Source: DAOSVX01 sp964447275
Lineage (GTDB): Bacteria; Bacillota_I; Bacilli_A; RF39; UBA660
DNA length: 42,347 nt
Reading direction: 5' to 3'
Assembly: GCA_964447275.1 (NCBI GenBank)
Contig: CAYURI010000007.1
Coordinates: 1-42,347 of the forward strand
Shown here piece by piece: positions 17,507-24,285 of the stretch. The notes beneath the pieces were generated by a model. The model ran no database searches, was not told the origin of the DNA, and saw only the letters and a program-made list of their open reading frames with translations. Made by a program: the position numbers and the translations under genes. Position 1 is the first letter of the stretch. Each line of letters opens with the position of its first letter.

Positions 17507-18136
17507 TTAACTATCTTTTTTAACTTTATCATCTTCTTCAGAAAAGAACCCAAACATAACAGCAAAATAATTGAGTATAGAATGTGATATTGATATTAAA
17601 ATTAAATTAGGGAAACTTAGATATAAATAAGCAAAAATTAAACCGCTGCAAAACAATAAAAATAGTACTGATTTCTTATTAAAATAAATAAGATGCATAA
17701 TTGTAAATAGAACAGCATTAATTAATATAATTAAGAACGTTGAATTAATAAAAGAAGAAAGCTTTACTATTAAAAAGCTTCTAAATAAGAATTCCTGTAA
17801 TATACTAAGAAGAATAAAGCCAAAAATAAAATGCTTTTGTTTATAAAAATCTTTATCTGGTTTATTTTTCAAAATCTTGGCCGATATAACTAAACACAAA
17901 ACACCAATTGCAGTAAAAGCCACATAAGGAATTAAACCTTCTTTAATATTATCTATTCTCATGCCAAGATCAAAAAAACTCCATTTTTCAAAAACAACTA
18001 TGCCTATTGCTATTATACAAATCAAACTTAAAACATGTATCCTATATTTAAAATTTATCTTTTTAAAATATAGTAACATTATTGGGATAACAAATAAAAA
18101 TAAAATTTCAACAATATTTAATAATATATTTATCAC
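17507..18136 (-). CDS. CPBP-family intramembrane protease-like protein
   Basis: A 209-residue polytopic protein with about six or seven helices. The family motifs are degenerate but ordered: LQEFLFRSF (consensus EExxxR, here QE), FTIMHLIYF (second His) and SISHSILNY (third). CPBP proteins include CaaX-type prenyl proteases and bacteriocin self-immunity proteins. Loss of the first Glu may reduce activity. The GTG at 18136 lies inside the AGGTG ribosome site, so the real start may be the in-frame ATA three codons later or another weak codon. Confidence 0.72.
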   Translation of the reverse strand: MINILLNIVEILFLFVIPIMLLYFKKINFKYRIHVLSLICIIAIGIVVFEKWSFFDLGMRIDNIKEGLIPYVAFTAIGVLCLVISAKILKNKPDKDFYKQKHFIFGFILLSILQEFLFRSFLIVKLSSFINSTFLIILINAVLFTIMHLIYFNKKSVLFLLFCSGLIFAYLYLSFPNLILISISHSILNYFAVMFGFFSEEDDKVKKDS

Positions 18137-18162
18137 CTAAGCTAATTATATATTATTTTAAT

Positions 18163-18198
18163 AAAAAAAACTATGTACTTTTATTTCCATAGTTTTTT
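18163..18198 (-). terminator. Terminator downstream of the HIT-like gene
   Basis: AAAAAACTATG and CATAGTTTTTT pair around a 13-base loop; the minus strand then has a long T-run. It ends transcripts from the HIT-like gene. Confidence 0.7.
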
Positions 18199-18206
18199 AT
18201 TCATAA

Positions 18207-18218
18207 ATGGTCGGGAAA
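18207..18218. repeat. Partial copy of the tRNA-Pro attachment core
   Basis: ATGGTCGGGAAA repeats the first 12 bases of the 18-bp core at 18795 and 25703. It could be a degraded attachment site from an older insertion or an echo of the tRNA acceptor stem. Weak evidence. Confidence 0.35.
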
Positions 18219-18238
18219 TAAAAGGGATTTCCAAATTT

Positions 18239-18685
18239 TTATTTATTCTCTTTTTTCATTTCTTTTAGCATCATATTATATATATTTTTTATTTCTTCTT
18301 TTGTATATATATTCTCTTGTGACTTAAATCTGTTCAAACTCCATTTCCAAAAATTATAGCCAAAATGTTTATCTTTGTATTTTCTCTTAAATAAAATTAG
18401 TTCTTCTTTATATCTTGGAATAAAATGAAAATGTACATTTGGCTCTTCGTTATTTTTGTAAGCATCATTCATTAAACATGCAAAATTAAACATAGTTGCA
18501 TTAAATAGTTTTTTTGTTATGGTTTCTAAAGCTTTTTCTATATTACCCAAATCTTCCCATTCTTCTTTTGTTAACTCACCCAGATTTTTTCTTTTCATTT
18601 TACTTGAAATAATACAATTTCCCACAAAAGCTTGAGACCAATTTACAAAAACCACATCCCAATATTCTGTTTCATACAACTTCAT
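18239..18685 (-). CDS. HIT-like nucleotide-binding protein
   Basis: A 148-residue histidine-triad-superfamily protein. The signature is NVHFHFIPRY: H-x-H-phi-phi-P with Arg where the third His of classical HIT proteins stands. The upstream part (CIISSKMKRKNLGELTKEEWEDLGNIEKALE) fits the strand-helix of the fold. HIT enzymes hydrolyse or transfer nucleotidyl groups; substrate not assignable. AGGTGATTTT precedes ATG 18685. It lies just outside the integrative element, between a partial and a complete copy of its core repeat. Confidence 0.72.
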   Translation of the reverse strand: MKLYETEYWDVVFVNWSQAFVGNCIISSKMKRKNLGELTKEEWEDLGNIEKALETITKKLFNATMFNFACLMNDAYKNNEEPNVHFHFIPRYKEELILFKRKYKDKHFGYNFWKWSLNRFKSQENIYTKEEIKNIYNMMLKEMKKENK

Positions 18686-18755
18686 AAAATCACCTTATCT
18701 ATATTATATATTATTTTAAATTAAATACCAATACTTTTTACATTTTTAATAATAT

Positions 18756-18786
18756 AAAAAGAGATTTCTTTTGGAAATCTCTTTTT
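18756..18786. terminator. Hairpin that was probably the original tRNA-Pro terminator
   Basis: AAAAAGAGATTTC and GAAATCTCTTTTT form a 13-bp stem with a 5-base loop. On the minus strand it lies directly after the left attachment core, which is the old 3' end of tRNA-Pro. In the empty site it would sit about 9 bases past the tRNA; the insertion has moved it 6.9 kb away. Confidence 0.75.
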
Positions 18787-18794
18787 CATTCCTC

Positions 18795-18812
18795 ATGGTC
18801 GGGAAAACAGGA
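18795..18812. repeat. attL core
   Basis: ATGGTCGGGAAAACAGGA, identical to 25703-25720. It corresponds to the last 17 bases of tRNA-Pro including CCA, plus one flanking base. The match ends at 18813 (C) versus 25721 (T). Confidence 0.88.
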
Positions 18813-18904
18813 CTAGCCTAGTTATTTTCGGTATCTTCCTATCCCAGTGTTTATGCGGGTTTGTATTTCTGCTATTTTCTAATTTTCACTACTTTTTTCG
18901 TTTT

Positions 18905-18926
18905 TTAAGAGAAAATTAAGAGAAAA
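18905..18926 (+). repeat. Tandem 11-bp repeat, probable left integrase arm sites
   Basis: TTAAGAGAAAA occurs twice head to tail. The core AAGAGAA recurs as a pair with the same 11-bp spacing and orientation near the right end (25633-25651). That is the expected arrangement for arm-type binding sites of a tyrosine integrase, though binding is inferred. The rest of 18813-18929 holds no gene I can see. Confidence 0.5.
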
Positions 18927-18929
18927 TTT

Positions 18930-19517
18930 TTACATTCTACATTTAATTTCATAATGATCAATAACGCTTCTCTTCTCTATTGCGATATCTATATATTTTT
19001 TGGGATTAGCCAAAAAACTATTAAGTGAAATTAAAGAAATATAATGATCATAGTCAGAGTCATATATGTTTTGATTAGGATTTTTCTTATAGCTACTTTT
19101 TATATTAAACATATTTTTCCTTACAAGATTGTTAAAATTATTTATTTTTATTGTTTCTCCACTATCATCTATAAGTTGGCTTTTTGCTTCTTCCGTATAT
19201 ATTGCTAAAACGCCATTTGTTTTATTACCCTCTCTATTTTCTAAAGAATATCTTAATTCATCATATAGCCAATCATTAATTTTTTCTGTGTATTCTTCTG
19301 TTTCATAGTTAATCGCATTTGGTGTTAATAAAACTATAGTTAAAGATGAATCAGCTAATTTTTCATATAAGTATCTTTTTATTGTTTCGTCAGTCATGCC
19401 TCTTCTATCAACTTCTTCAGATTTATTTATAGTCCAGTCCTTAAGCTTTTCAACCAAATTTTCTTTTATTTTTCCTCCATCAGACATTCTAAACGAAATA
19501 AAAACTTTATTTGCCAT
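18930..19517 (-). CDS. TIR-like domain protein (DUF1863/ThsB type)
   Basis: A 195-residue protein opening with KVFISFRMSDGG, the first strand and BB-loop region of MTH538/ThsB-like TIR domains. The central LADSSLTIVLLTPNAI is the second core strand. NDWLYDELRYSLENR has Trp83 and Glu87, matching the conserved W...E helix whose Glu is catalytic in TIR NADases, and NGVLAIY is the next strand. In Thoeris such proteins make a signal nucleotide on phage infection. AAAGGAGGT precedes the ATG. It follows the membrane protein by 23 bases in one operon. The C-terminal 60 residues are not recognised. Enzymatic activity is inferred. Confidence 0.8.
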   Translation of the reverse strand: MANKVFISFRMSDGGKIKENLVEKLKDWTINKSEEVDRRGMTDETIKRYLYEKLADSSLTIVLLTPNAINYETEEYTEKINDWLYDELRYSLENREGNKTNGVLAIYTEEAKSQLIDDSGETIKINNFNNLVRKNMFNIKSSYKKNPNQNIYDSDYDHYISLISLNSFLANPKKYIDIAIEKRSVIDHYEIKCRM

Positions 19518-19540
19518 AGTTACCTCCTTTCTTTCAAAGT

Positions 19541-19975
19541 TTAAACACTATATATTATTAAACTAATTAAAATAAGAACTCCATAAAACAATATTGTTGA
19601 TTTTGAAAAAAGCGCTTCTAAAGTTTTATAAAACTTTTCTGATTCAAAATCAACATTTCTACTTGGTATTTCAAAAAGTTCTTCTTCTATTAATTCTCCT
19701 TTATTAAGCTTTTTATTAAATTCTGTATATTGGCTTCTAAAAACTTTTTCAATGCCCAAATAATATGAATCAAAAAGCCAACCAAAGATTGAGCATAAAA
19801 TTCCAATTAAACAAATATAATCAGGCTTCCCTAAACTAACCAAAACTGTGGTGGTTATTGTATATATTACTGTAGTTAGAGCTTTAACATTTGAACTATT
19901 TGTGGACATTCTAGTTATTATACCCTGTAAATTACTTAAATGAGCAATAACACTTGGCCTATCTTTAATTTTCAT
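19541..19975 (-). CDS. Three-helix membrane protein, partner of the TIR-like protein
   Basis: A 144-residue protein. A short N-terminal amphipathic stretch (SVIAHLSNLQGIITRMSTNS) leads into helices near 31-48 and 53-70. A charged cytoplasmic loop (GIEKVFRSQYTEFNKKLNKG) and a third helix near 126-143 follow. The layout recalls SLATT-type and related small effector membrane proteins linked to nucleotide-signal defence systems; this is a resemblance, not a match I can prove. Start ATG 19975 is chosen because GGGGGG lies 6 bases upstream, which rules out an upstream in-frame ATG at 20026. It is first gene of the operon with the TIR-like protein. Confidence 0.7.
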   Translation of the reverse strand: MKIKDRPSVIAHLSNLQGIITRMSTNSSNVKALTTVIYTITTTVLVSLGKPDYICLIGILCSIFGWLFDSYYLGIEKVFRSQYTEFNKKLNKGELIEEELFEIPSRNVDFESEKFYKTLEALFSKSTILFYGVLILISLIIYSV

Positions 19976-19997
19976 TTTTATCCCCCCGACAATAAAT

Positions 19998-20026
19998 ATA
20001 TTACTACTTTTTTCTGTAAAAAACAA
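19998..20026 (-). promoter_or_regulatory. Promoter of the membrane protein/TIR operon
   Basis: On the minus strand, TTGTTT (20026-20021) and TAATAT (20003-19998) are separated by exactly 17 bases, with a ribosome site and ATG about 23 bases below. Confidence 0.55.
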
Positions 20027-20082
20027 TTATTAACAATTCTAGAAAGAATGTGCACATATATGGATACCACCATTAGCCGTTG

Positions 20083-20194
20083 CCAGTGTCCACTCAAGCG
20101 AATTGAGCGTGTGGACACGGCTTGTTTCAATAATGCGCCAACTTAACTCCATACAAACAAGTTATAAAGGAAGTCATTCCCTTTATAACTTGTT
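20083..20194. other. Two-hairpin intergenic region upstream of rep, candidate replication origin
   Basis: The first hairpin pairs GTGTCCAC (20086-20093) with GTGGACAC (20111-20118), extended by CC/GG past a bulged A. Inside is a second small stem TCAA/TTGA with loop GCGAA. The second hairpin is a perfect 15-bp stem, AACAAGTTATAAAGG with CCTTTATAACTTGTT, loop of 9 (20171-20179), with no T-run, so it is not a simple terminator. Its place before a nickase-helicase Rep suggests the double-strand origin or a replication-control structure. Inferred. Confidence 0.5.
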
Positions 20195-20235
20195 GAGACA
20201 TGAGACAAAATCGGTAGTAGAAAGGAAAACATTAT

Positions 20236-21210
20236 ATGGAAAGACACTATAAATGGTTTTGTAGAATCAGCAAGACCAATATGACAAAAGAAAACAGCGT
20301 ATTTGAATATGACTTTGAACATATTTTTACTACGCTATGTGAAAAGTACAAAAAAGTTATGTACATTGTACACGATAAGGACGAAAATAATATTCATTCT
20401 CATTTTATTATTCAAAATGATTCTCAAATAAGAAAAGAAACTCTTTTAAAAATTATGCCATATGGAAGTTGTGAAGTTCAAAGGGGTAGTAACGCTGAAT
20501 GCTATAATTATTTATTGCATAAAGGCATAGAAGGAAAACAGCCTTATAAAGAAGAAGATATAAAACTTAATTTTGCTGAAGAGTTAAATTTATGGCTTGC
20601 TGAAAGAAAATCAGATGGCGAAAACTATGACGCATTTATAAATGATATATATAACGGAACAACTGATATAGAGCTATCAAAAAAATATCCAAAGTGTTAC
20701 TTTAGGTTTAGTAATAAATTAGATAAAATCCGCGAATTAAATCAATCAGAAAGAGCAAACAATTTTCGTGATGTAGAAGTTAATTATATATATGGCGAAA
20801 GTAGAACTGGAAAAACTTATAGTGTTGTTTATTATTGTAAAGAAAGAGAATTATCATATTGTAGAGTCACAGATTATCAAAGAGATCCATTTTATAATTA
20901 TAATGGCGAAGAAGTAATTATCTTTGATGAATATCACTCTGATTTTAATTTAAATTGCTTTTTAACATACTTAGAAGGTTATGAAAAAACACAATTACCA
21001 TCAAGATATAGAAATAAATTTGCTTTATATAATAAAGTCTATATAATATCAAATGTTCCTTTAAAAAAGCAGTATGAGTTTGCAGATTCTGAAACTAAAA
21101 AAGCTTTATATAATAGAATAAAAGGAATCACTCATTATACAAAAGAAAATATATTTAAAGAAGATATAAATGGGAACATTTTATCAACAATTGAAAATAA
21201 ATTATTTTAA
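20236..21210 (+). CDS. Rolling-circle replication initiator, HUH endonuclease plus SF3 helicase
   Basis: A 324-residue Rep. Residues 1-110 form the nickase: motif HSH (54-56, the metal-binding HUH) and YNYLLHKGIEGKQPY (90-104), resembling the Tyr motif of pMV158/pE194-type Rep_2 proteins. Residues about 180-300 form a superfamily-3 helicase: Walker A GESRTGKT (187-194), Walker B VIIFDEY (227-233) and motif C YIISN (269-273). This two-domain layout is shared with CRESS-DNA virus Reps and with phytoplasma-type plasmid Reps. It probably nicks the element circle and unwinds it for replication. The ribosome site is AAAGGAAAAC before ATG 20236. It has its own terminator. Confidence 0.86.
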   Translation: MERHYKWFCRISKTNMTKENSVFEYDFEHIFTTLCEKYKKVMYIVHDKDENNIHSHFIIQNDSQIRKETLLKIMPYGSCEVQRGSNAECYNYLLHKGIEGKQPYKEEDIKLNFAEELNLWLAERKSDGENYDAFINDIYNGTTDIELSKKYPKCYFRFSNKLDKIRELNQSERANNFRDVEVNYIYGESRTGKTYSVVYYCKERELSYCRVTDYQRDPFYNYNGEEVIIFDEYHSDFNLNCFLTYLEGYEKTQLPSRYRNKFALYNKVYIISNVPLKKQYEFADSETKKALYNRIKGITHYTKENIFKEDINGNILSTIENKLF

Positions 21211-21221
21211 TTATTATAAAT

Positions 21222-21249
21222 AAAAAAGATATTTAAAAATATCTTTTTT
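21222..21249. terminator. Terminator after rep
   Basis: AAAAAAGATATTT and AAATATCTTTTTT pair closely, between the convergent rep and Cys-rich genes. Confidence 0.8.
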
Positions 21250-21254
21250 AGCTT

Positions 21255-21515
21255 CTAAGCAGTATGAATAAAAGGGCAACAATCTTTGCAACCATTTACT
21301 AAGCGTTTATCAATTATTTCTTTAGTATTATAATCACGATATAAAAATATGTTTTCTAATACATAGCTTTTTGCTTCCGATTGAAGAAAAACCTTATCTG
21401 GCAATTTCTTATACCAGTCATTAGAGAAAACACACCATTTACAGCCAGATTGATGTATTTCGTAGTTGCCGCCGTCTTGCTGCGATTGTCTTTTAGTATT
21501 AATATAATAGCTCAT
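21255..21515 (-). CDS. Small Cys-rich protein, 86 aa
   Basis: It reads YYINTKRQSQQDGGNYEIHQSGCKWC near the start and ends NGCKDCCPFIHTA. The two Cys pairs, with His at each end, suggest one bound zinc. The pattern of an EIH...GC element and a closing NGC-x2-CC element is familiar from small orphan proteins on mobile elements, but I cannot name a family or function. It starts below AAGGCGGATAT and is convergent with rep. A start codon later in the frame is unlikely, since the N-terminal YYxN segment looks conserved. Confidence 0.65.
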   Translation of the reverse strand: MSYYINTKRQSQQDGGNYEIHQSGCKWCVFSNDWYKKLPDKVFLQSEAKSYVLENIFLYRDYNTKEIIDKRLVNGCKDCCPFIHTA

Positions 21516-21556
21516 ATATCCGCCTTTCTAGAAGGCAATTTTTAAAAGCATTTATC

Positions 21557-21585
21557 TTGACAACTAATTATATATATTTTAATAT
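21557..21585 (+). promoter_or_regulatory. Strong promoter for a short RNA
   Basis: TTGACA (21557-21562), 17-base AT-rich spacer, TAATAT (21580-21585): a near-consensus vegetative promoter, with no protein gene on this strand downstream. Confidence 0.7.
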
Positions 21586-21590
21586 AATGG

Positions 21591-21646
21591 TGCAGGTTGA
21601 GAAGACATGTGCCTACCTTCAGGGGAATAATAGCACATGTTTTTTT
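21591..21646 (+). ncRNA. Candidate short regulatory RNA of the element
   Basis: From the predicted start near 21591 to a T6 run at 21641-21646 is about 55 bases. The 3' half is a hairpin: ACATGTGC (21605-21612) with GCACATGT (21633-21640) around a loop containing CCTTCAGGGG. There is no ribosome site, and the only ATG in reach overlaps the -10 box. It is transcribed opposite to both flanking genes. Possible roles are copy-number control of Rep, antisense control of the restriction operon, or a trans-acting RNA; none is shown by sequence. Confidence 0.55.
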
Positions 21647-21683
21647 ACTTTACAATGGTATTTTTATAACATAAGCAATAAAT

Positions 21684-21706
21684 AAGCACTTTTATAAGTG
21701 TTTTTT
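21684..21706 (+). terminator. Hairpin between RNA candidate and restriction gene
   Basis: AAGCACTT and AAGTGTTTT pair around TTAT and are followed by T's on the plus strand. It may back up the short RNA's terminator; on the minus strand it has only a weak U tract beyond the restriction gene. Confidence 0.5.
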
Positions 21707-21710
21707 ATAC

Positions 21711-22820
21711 TTAACCTTTTATTTTTCTTAATTCATTTTCTGCTAAAATTTTTGTTGAGGTTACCTTTTCAAGTGTTCTACGCGATAAATCTCCAGAAGA
21801 TATTACGCGATTACTATTTTTTAAATATTCCCTAGATTCGTACATTTCTTGAGAAACAATTACATAAATCCCCTTTTTTTGTAATATGTTGTTTAGTTTT
21901 TCCTCGTTTAAATCAATTCCTAATGTTATTAGAAACATATAATCAACATCTAAAAATTGAGAATCTTCAAAATTTTGTTTATACCTTTCCCTTAAAGTCC
22001 TTTTTGCACTTACTCCGCATTTATATTTGTTCAAAATAAAGGTAAAATCATATTCTACTGAGGAAATTTTGCTATCATGAGAGTGACCATTAATCTTGTC
22101 TACTAATGGAATTAATTTTTCTTTAACTCGACTTTCATATGATTGACCAGCATCTGAAACAATACTTTGATTAACACTTTCTGTCATAATCAGTGAAAAC
22201 ATATTATTACAATTAATATTATATTTATCTACAATTTTTATCAACTTTTTATTAAAAGCCTTAACTGTTTTCCCGCTCATTTCTAATAAAAAACCCGTTT
22301 CTCTAGAATCACTAGTTAAAACATAAACCAATAATGAACTAATAACTCTTTGACCATATGGTAAACTAAGTTTTGACATATCATACTCTAGGCTTAATCT
22401 ATCATTTAAATTTTTTATTACTTCTTTATATTGATTATTTGCGTAATTTTTAGATTCTTGCAATATCAAATCTTTTATTAACATAAGTTCTATTGAAACA
22501 TCAAGCATTTCTTTCCACATTACAATATTAGAGCGTTCAATAGTATTAATTAAAACACACATATCTTCATACTTTTGTATTCCCTCAGAAACGATTTCAT
22601 TGTTACTTAATAAAATTTTTCTAAATAAACCTTTATCGGTTAGTTTAAAGTTTTTAGTTAATGTATCTTGAAATAGGATTAATTGATTATCTGATAACTT
22701 ACACTTTATTAATAATTTTAATATAGTATAAAATTGCAAATTGTTATTATAAGAAGATTCTGTTATCGTAAATTTACCTTTTTCTCCTTTTTTCTTAAAT
22801 AATTTTAAAAACTCAATCAA
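21711..22820 (-). CDS. Type II restriction endonuclease, EcoRII-C-like
   Basis: About 369 residues. The C-terminal third holds a PD-(D/E)xK-type core: YESRVKEKLIPLV (helix Glu), VEYDFTFIL (Asp), CGVSAKRTLRERYKQNF (the xAK segment) and then a strand DVDYMFLITLGI. The AAK...RWRQ-like segment recalls the EcoRII catalytic domain. The N-terminal 200 residues are helical and unfamiliar. It overlaps the C5 methyltransferase gene, so it is its partner. The start is TTG 22820 behind GGTGGAG, or GTG 22829. The target may be a CCWGG-type site, inferred from the methyltransferase. Confidence 0.75.
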   Translation of the reverse strand: MIEFLKLFKKKGEKGKFTITESSYNNNLQFYTILKLLIKCKLSDNQLILFQDTLTKNFKLTDKGLFRKILLSNNEIVSEGIQKYEDMCVLINTIERSNIVMWKEMLDVSIELMLIKDLILQESKNYANNQYKEVIKNLNDRLSLEYDMSKLSLPYGQRVISSLLVYVLTSDSRETGFLLEMSGKTVKAFNKKLIKIVDKYNINCNNMFSLIMTESVNQSIVSDAGQSYESRVKEKLIPLVDKINGHSHDSKISSVEYDFTFILNKYKCGVSAKRTLRERYKQNFEDSQFLDVDYMFLITLGIDLNEEKLNNILQKKGIYVIVSQEMYESREYLKNSNRVISSGDLSRRTLEKVTSTKILAENELRKIKG

Positions 22821-23751
22821 TTTCTCCACCTTCTTTCAAAGCATTTATTACTGCAACCGCAACGGCTCCTATCATTTTAGTTGGAACTGAATTCCCAAAT
22901 TGTTTATAACATTGTAAATCACTAACAACTAATTTAAATTCATCTGGGAACCCCTGCAATCTCGCTGCTTCTCTAGGCGTCAGTTTTCTTGGATTATTAC
23001 CTTTTTGTTCAATTAATATTTCAGAACCATCTTTATAGTATCTTGCTGATATTGTACTTGTATATTTAGAATTTTCATTAAATAGGCTATATCCAAAACC
23101 ATTGCCTCTAGCATTGTGCTCTTTTTTTCTTCGTTGATGGCTTAACCATATTTTATCCGAAATAGTATATTTAGAATCAACCTTCTTTTCTAAAATGTCG
23201 CCTAAACAAACTAAATCCCCAGTCGGCTTTGGAAATTCAAAATTAATATTATGATTTCTAAAACCAACTATAATTATTCTTTCTCTATTTTGAGGAACGC
23301 CAAAATCTTTTGCATTTAACACTTTATAATAAATTTTATAATTTAGCTTTTTTTCTAAAATATCTTTCATTACTCTAAAGGTGTTACCTTTATCATGACT
23401 TAAAAGTCCTTTAACATTCTCCAACATAAAACATTTTGGCTTGTGAGATTCTAATATTCTTTCAACCTCAAAAAACAAAGTTCCCCTTGTATCATCAAAG
23501 CCCTTCCTTTTGCCAGCAATTGAAAAGGCTTGGCAAGGGAATCCTGCTAGTAATATATCAAAACTAGGTATATTTTCTGCACTAATTTTTGTTATATCGC
23601 CACTAGGCATTTCCCCCCAATTGGCTTCATATGTTTTAATAGCGAATTTATCTATTTCTGATGAAAAAACACATTTGCCACCCAGTTCTTGATAAGGCTT
23701 CCTTATGCCTCCAATACCAGCAAATAAATCTATAAACTTAAAATTAGACAT
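22813..23751 (-). CDS. DNA (cytosine-5) methyltransferase
   Basis: A 312-residue C5 MTase with all main motifs: I IDLFAGIGG, IV GFPCQAFSIAGKR (catalytic Cys73), VI MLENVKGL, VIII QNRERIIIVG, IX RKLTPREAARLQGFPD and X CYKQFGNSV. The target-recognition segment between VIII and IX includes HQRRKKEHNARGNGFGYSLF, much like Dcm/M.EcoRII-type enzymes, so CCWGG is a reasonable guess for its site. AGGAGGT precedes the ATG. The restriction gene follows, overlapping by 8-17 bp depending on its start. Confidence 0.93.
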   Translation of the reverse strand: MSNFKFIDLFAGIGGIRKPYQELGGKCVFSSEIDKFAIKTYEANWGEMPSGDITKISAENIPSFDILLAGFPCQAFSIAGKRKGFDDTRGTLFFEVERILESHKPKCFMLENVKGLLSHDKGNTFRVMKDILEKKLNYKIYYKVLNAKDFGVPQNRERIIIVGFRNHNINFEFPKPTGDLVCLGDILEKKVDSKYTISDKIWLSHQRRKKEHNARGNGFGYSLFNENSKYTSTISARYYKDGSEILIEQKGNNPRKLTPREAARLQGFPDEFKLVVSDLQCYKQFGNSVPTKMIGAVAVAVINALKEGGEID

Positions 23752-23769
23752 TTTTACCTCCTAGGCTGA

Positions 23770-24156
23770 TTATTTATTTTTCCATTGTTTCTTTTCTTCT
23801 TTATATTCTTTTACAAGTTCATCATTGGAACCCAAATCTTTTTCTCTTTTCTTTATAGAAATATCATATCCCAACTCGTGACACAAATCCATAAACAATA
23901 CAAATGGCACAGGTCTTATTCCATTTTCGTATCTTGACAAAGTATTTTGCTTTATATCTAGCCAATTGGCAAATTCTTGTTGTGTATAACCTAAAGTTTC
24001 CCTTGTGTATTTTATGAAATCTTTTAGCTGAGGCTTAGATTTATCCTTTTTGTTTCCTTTTAATAGTTCATATATCGCATTATCACTATATAAAAAACAT
24101 GATTCTAGTTTTTCTCTTTCTAAATCTGTCATTTTATTTTCTTCTTGCTTTTTCAT
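23770..24156 (-). CDS. XRE-family repressor of the element
   Basis: A 128-residue protein. An N-terminal helical segment (about 1-45) precedes a helix-turn-helix (LKDFIKYTRETLGYTQQEFANWLDIKQNTLSRYENGIRPVP), then a Lys/Glu-rich tail. ATG 24156 is preferred over GTG 24162 because AAGG lies 6 bases before it. It is divergent from the DUF3173-like/integrase operon and faces a promoter with two TATCC-N6-GGATA palindromes, so it most likely represses integration genes and its own R-M operon. It stands 18 bases before the methyltransferase. Confidence 0.8.
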   Translation of the reverse strand: MKKQEENKMTDLEREKLESCFLYSDNAIYELLKGNKKDKSKPQLKDFIKYTRETLGYTQQEFANWLDIKQNTLSRYENGIRPVPFVLFMDLCHELGYDISIKKREKDLGSNDELVKEYKEEKKQWKNK

Positions 24157-24180
24157 ATACACCCTTCTCCGTTCAATTAA

Positions 24181-24264
24181 ATTATATCACATTTTTTTAA
24201 TTTGTCTATTGACATTATCCTGAATTGGATATATTATAAAAATGTAATTATCCTGAGTTGGATA
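24181..24264. promoter_or_regulatory. Divergent promoters with two palindromic operators
   Basis: Plus strand: TTGACA (24209-24214), 17-base spacer, TATTAT (24232-24237) for the integrase operon. Minus strand: TAGACA (24208-24203), 16-base spacer, TATAAT (24186-24181) for the repressor. The two -35 boxes abut. Operator 1, TATCCTGAATTGGATA (24216-24231), fills the plus spacer; operator 2, TATCCTGAGTTGGATA (24249-24264), lies just after the expected start point. Their 33-bp offset is about three helical turns, allowing cooperative binding on one face. Confidence 0.72.
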
Positions 24265-24285
24265 AAGATAGATTGGAGGTGTAAT

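Noticed and set aside
19991..20017. TATTAC and TACTAC motifs as a Rep nick site
   Set aside because: They resemble CRESS and pMV158 nick sequences but are not in a hairpin loop, and they overlap the promoter of the membrane protein gene.
21587..21685. A 32-codon frame across the short RNA candidate
   Set aside because: Its ATG overlaps the -10 box and there is no ribosome site, so translation from this transcript is unlikely.
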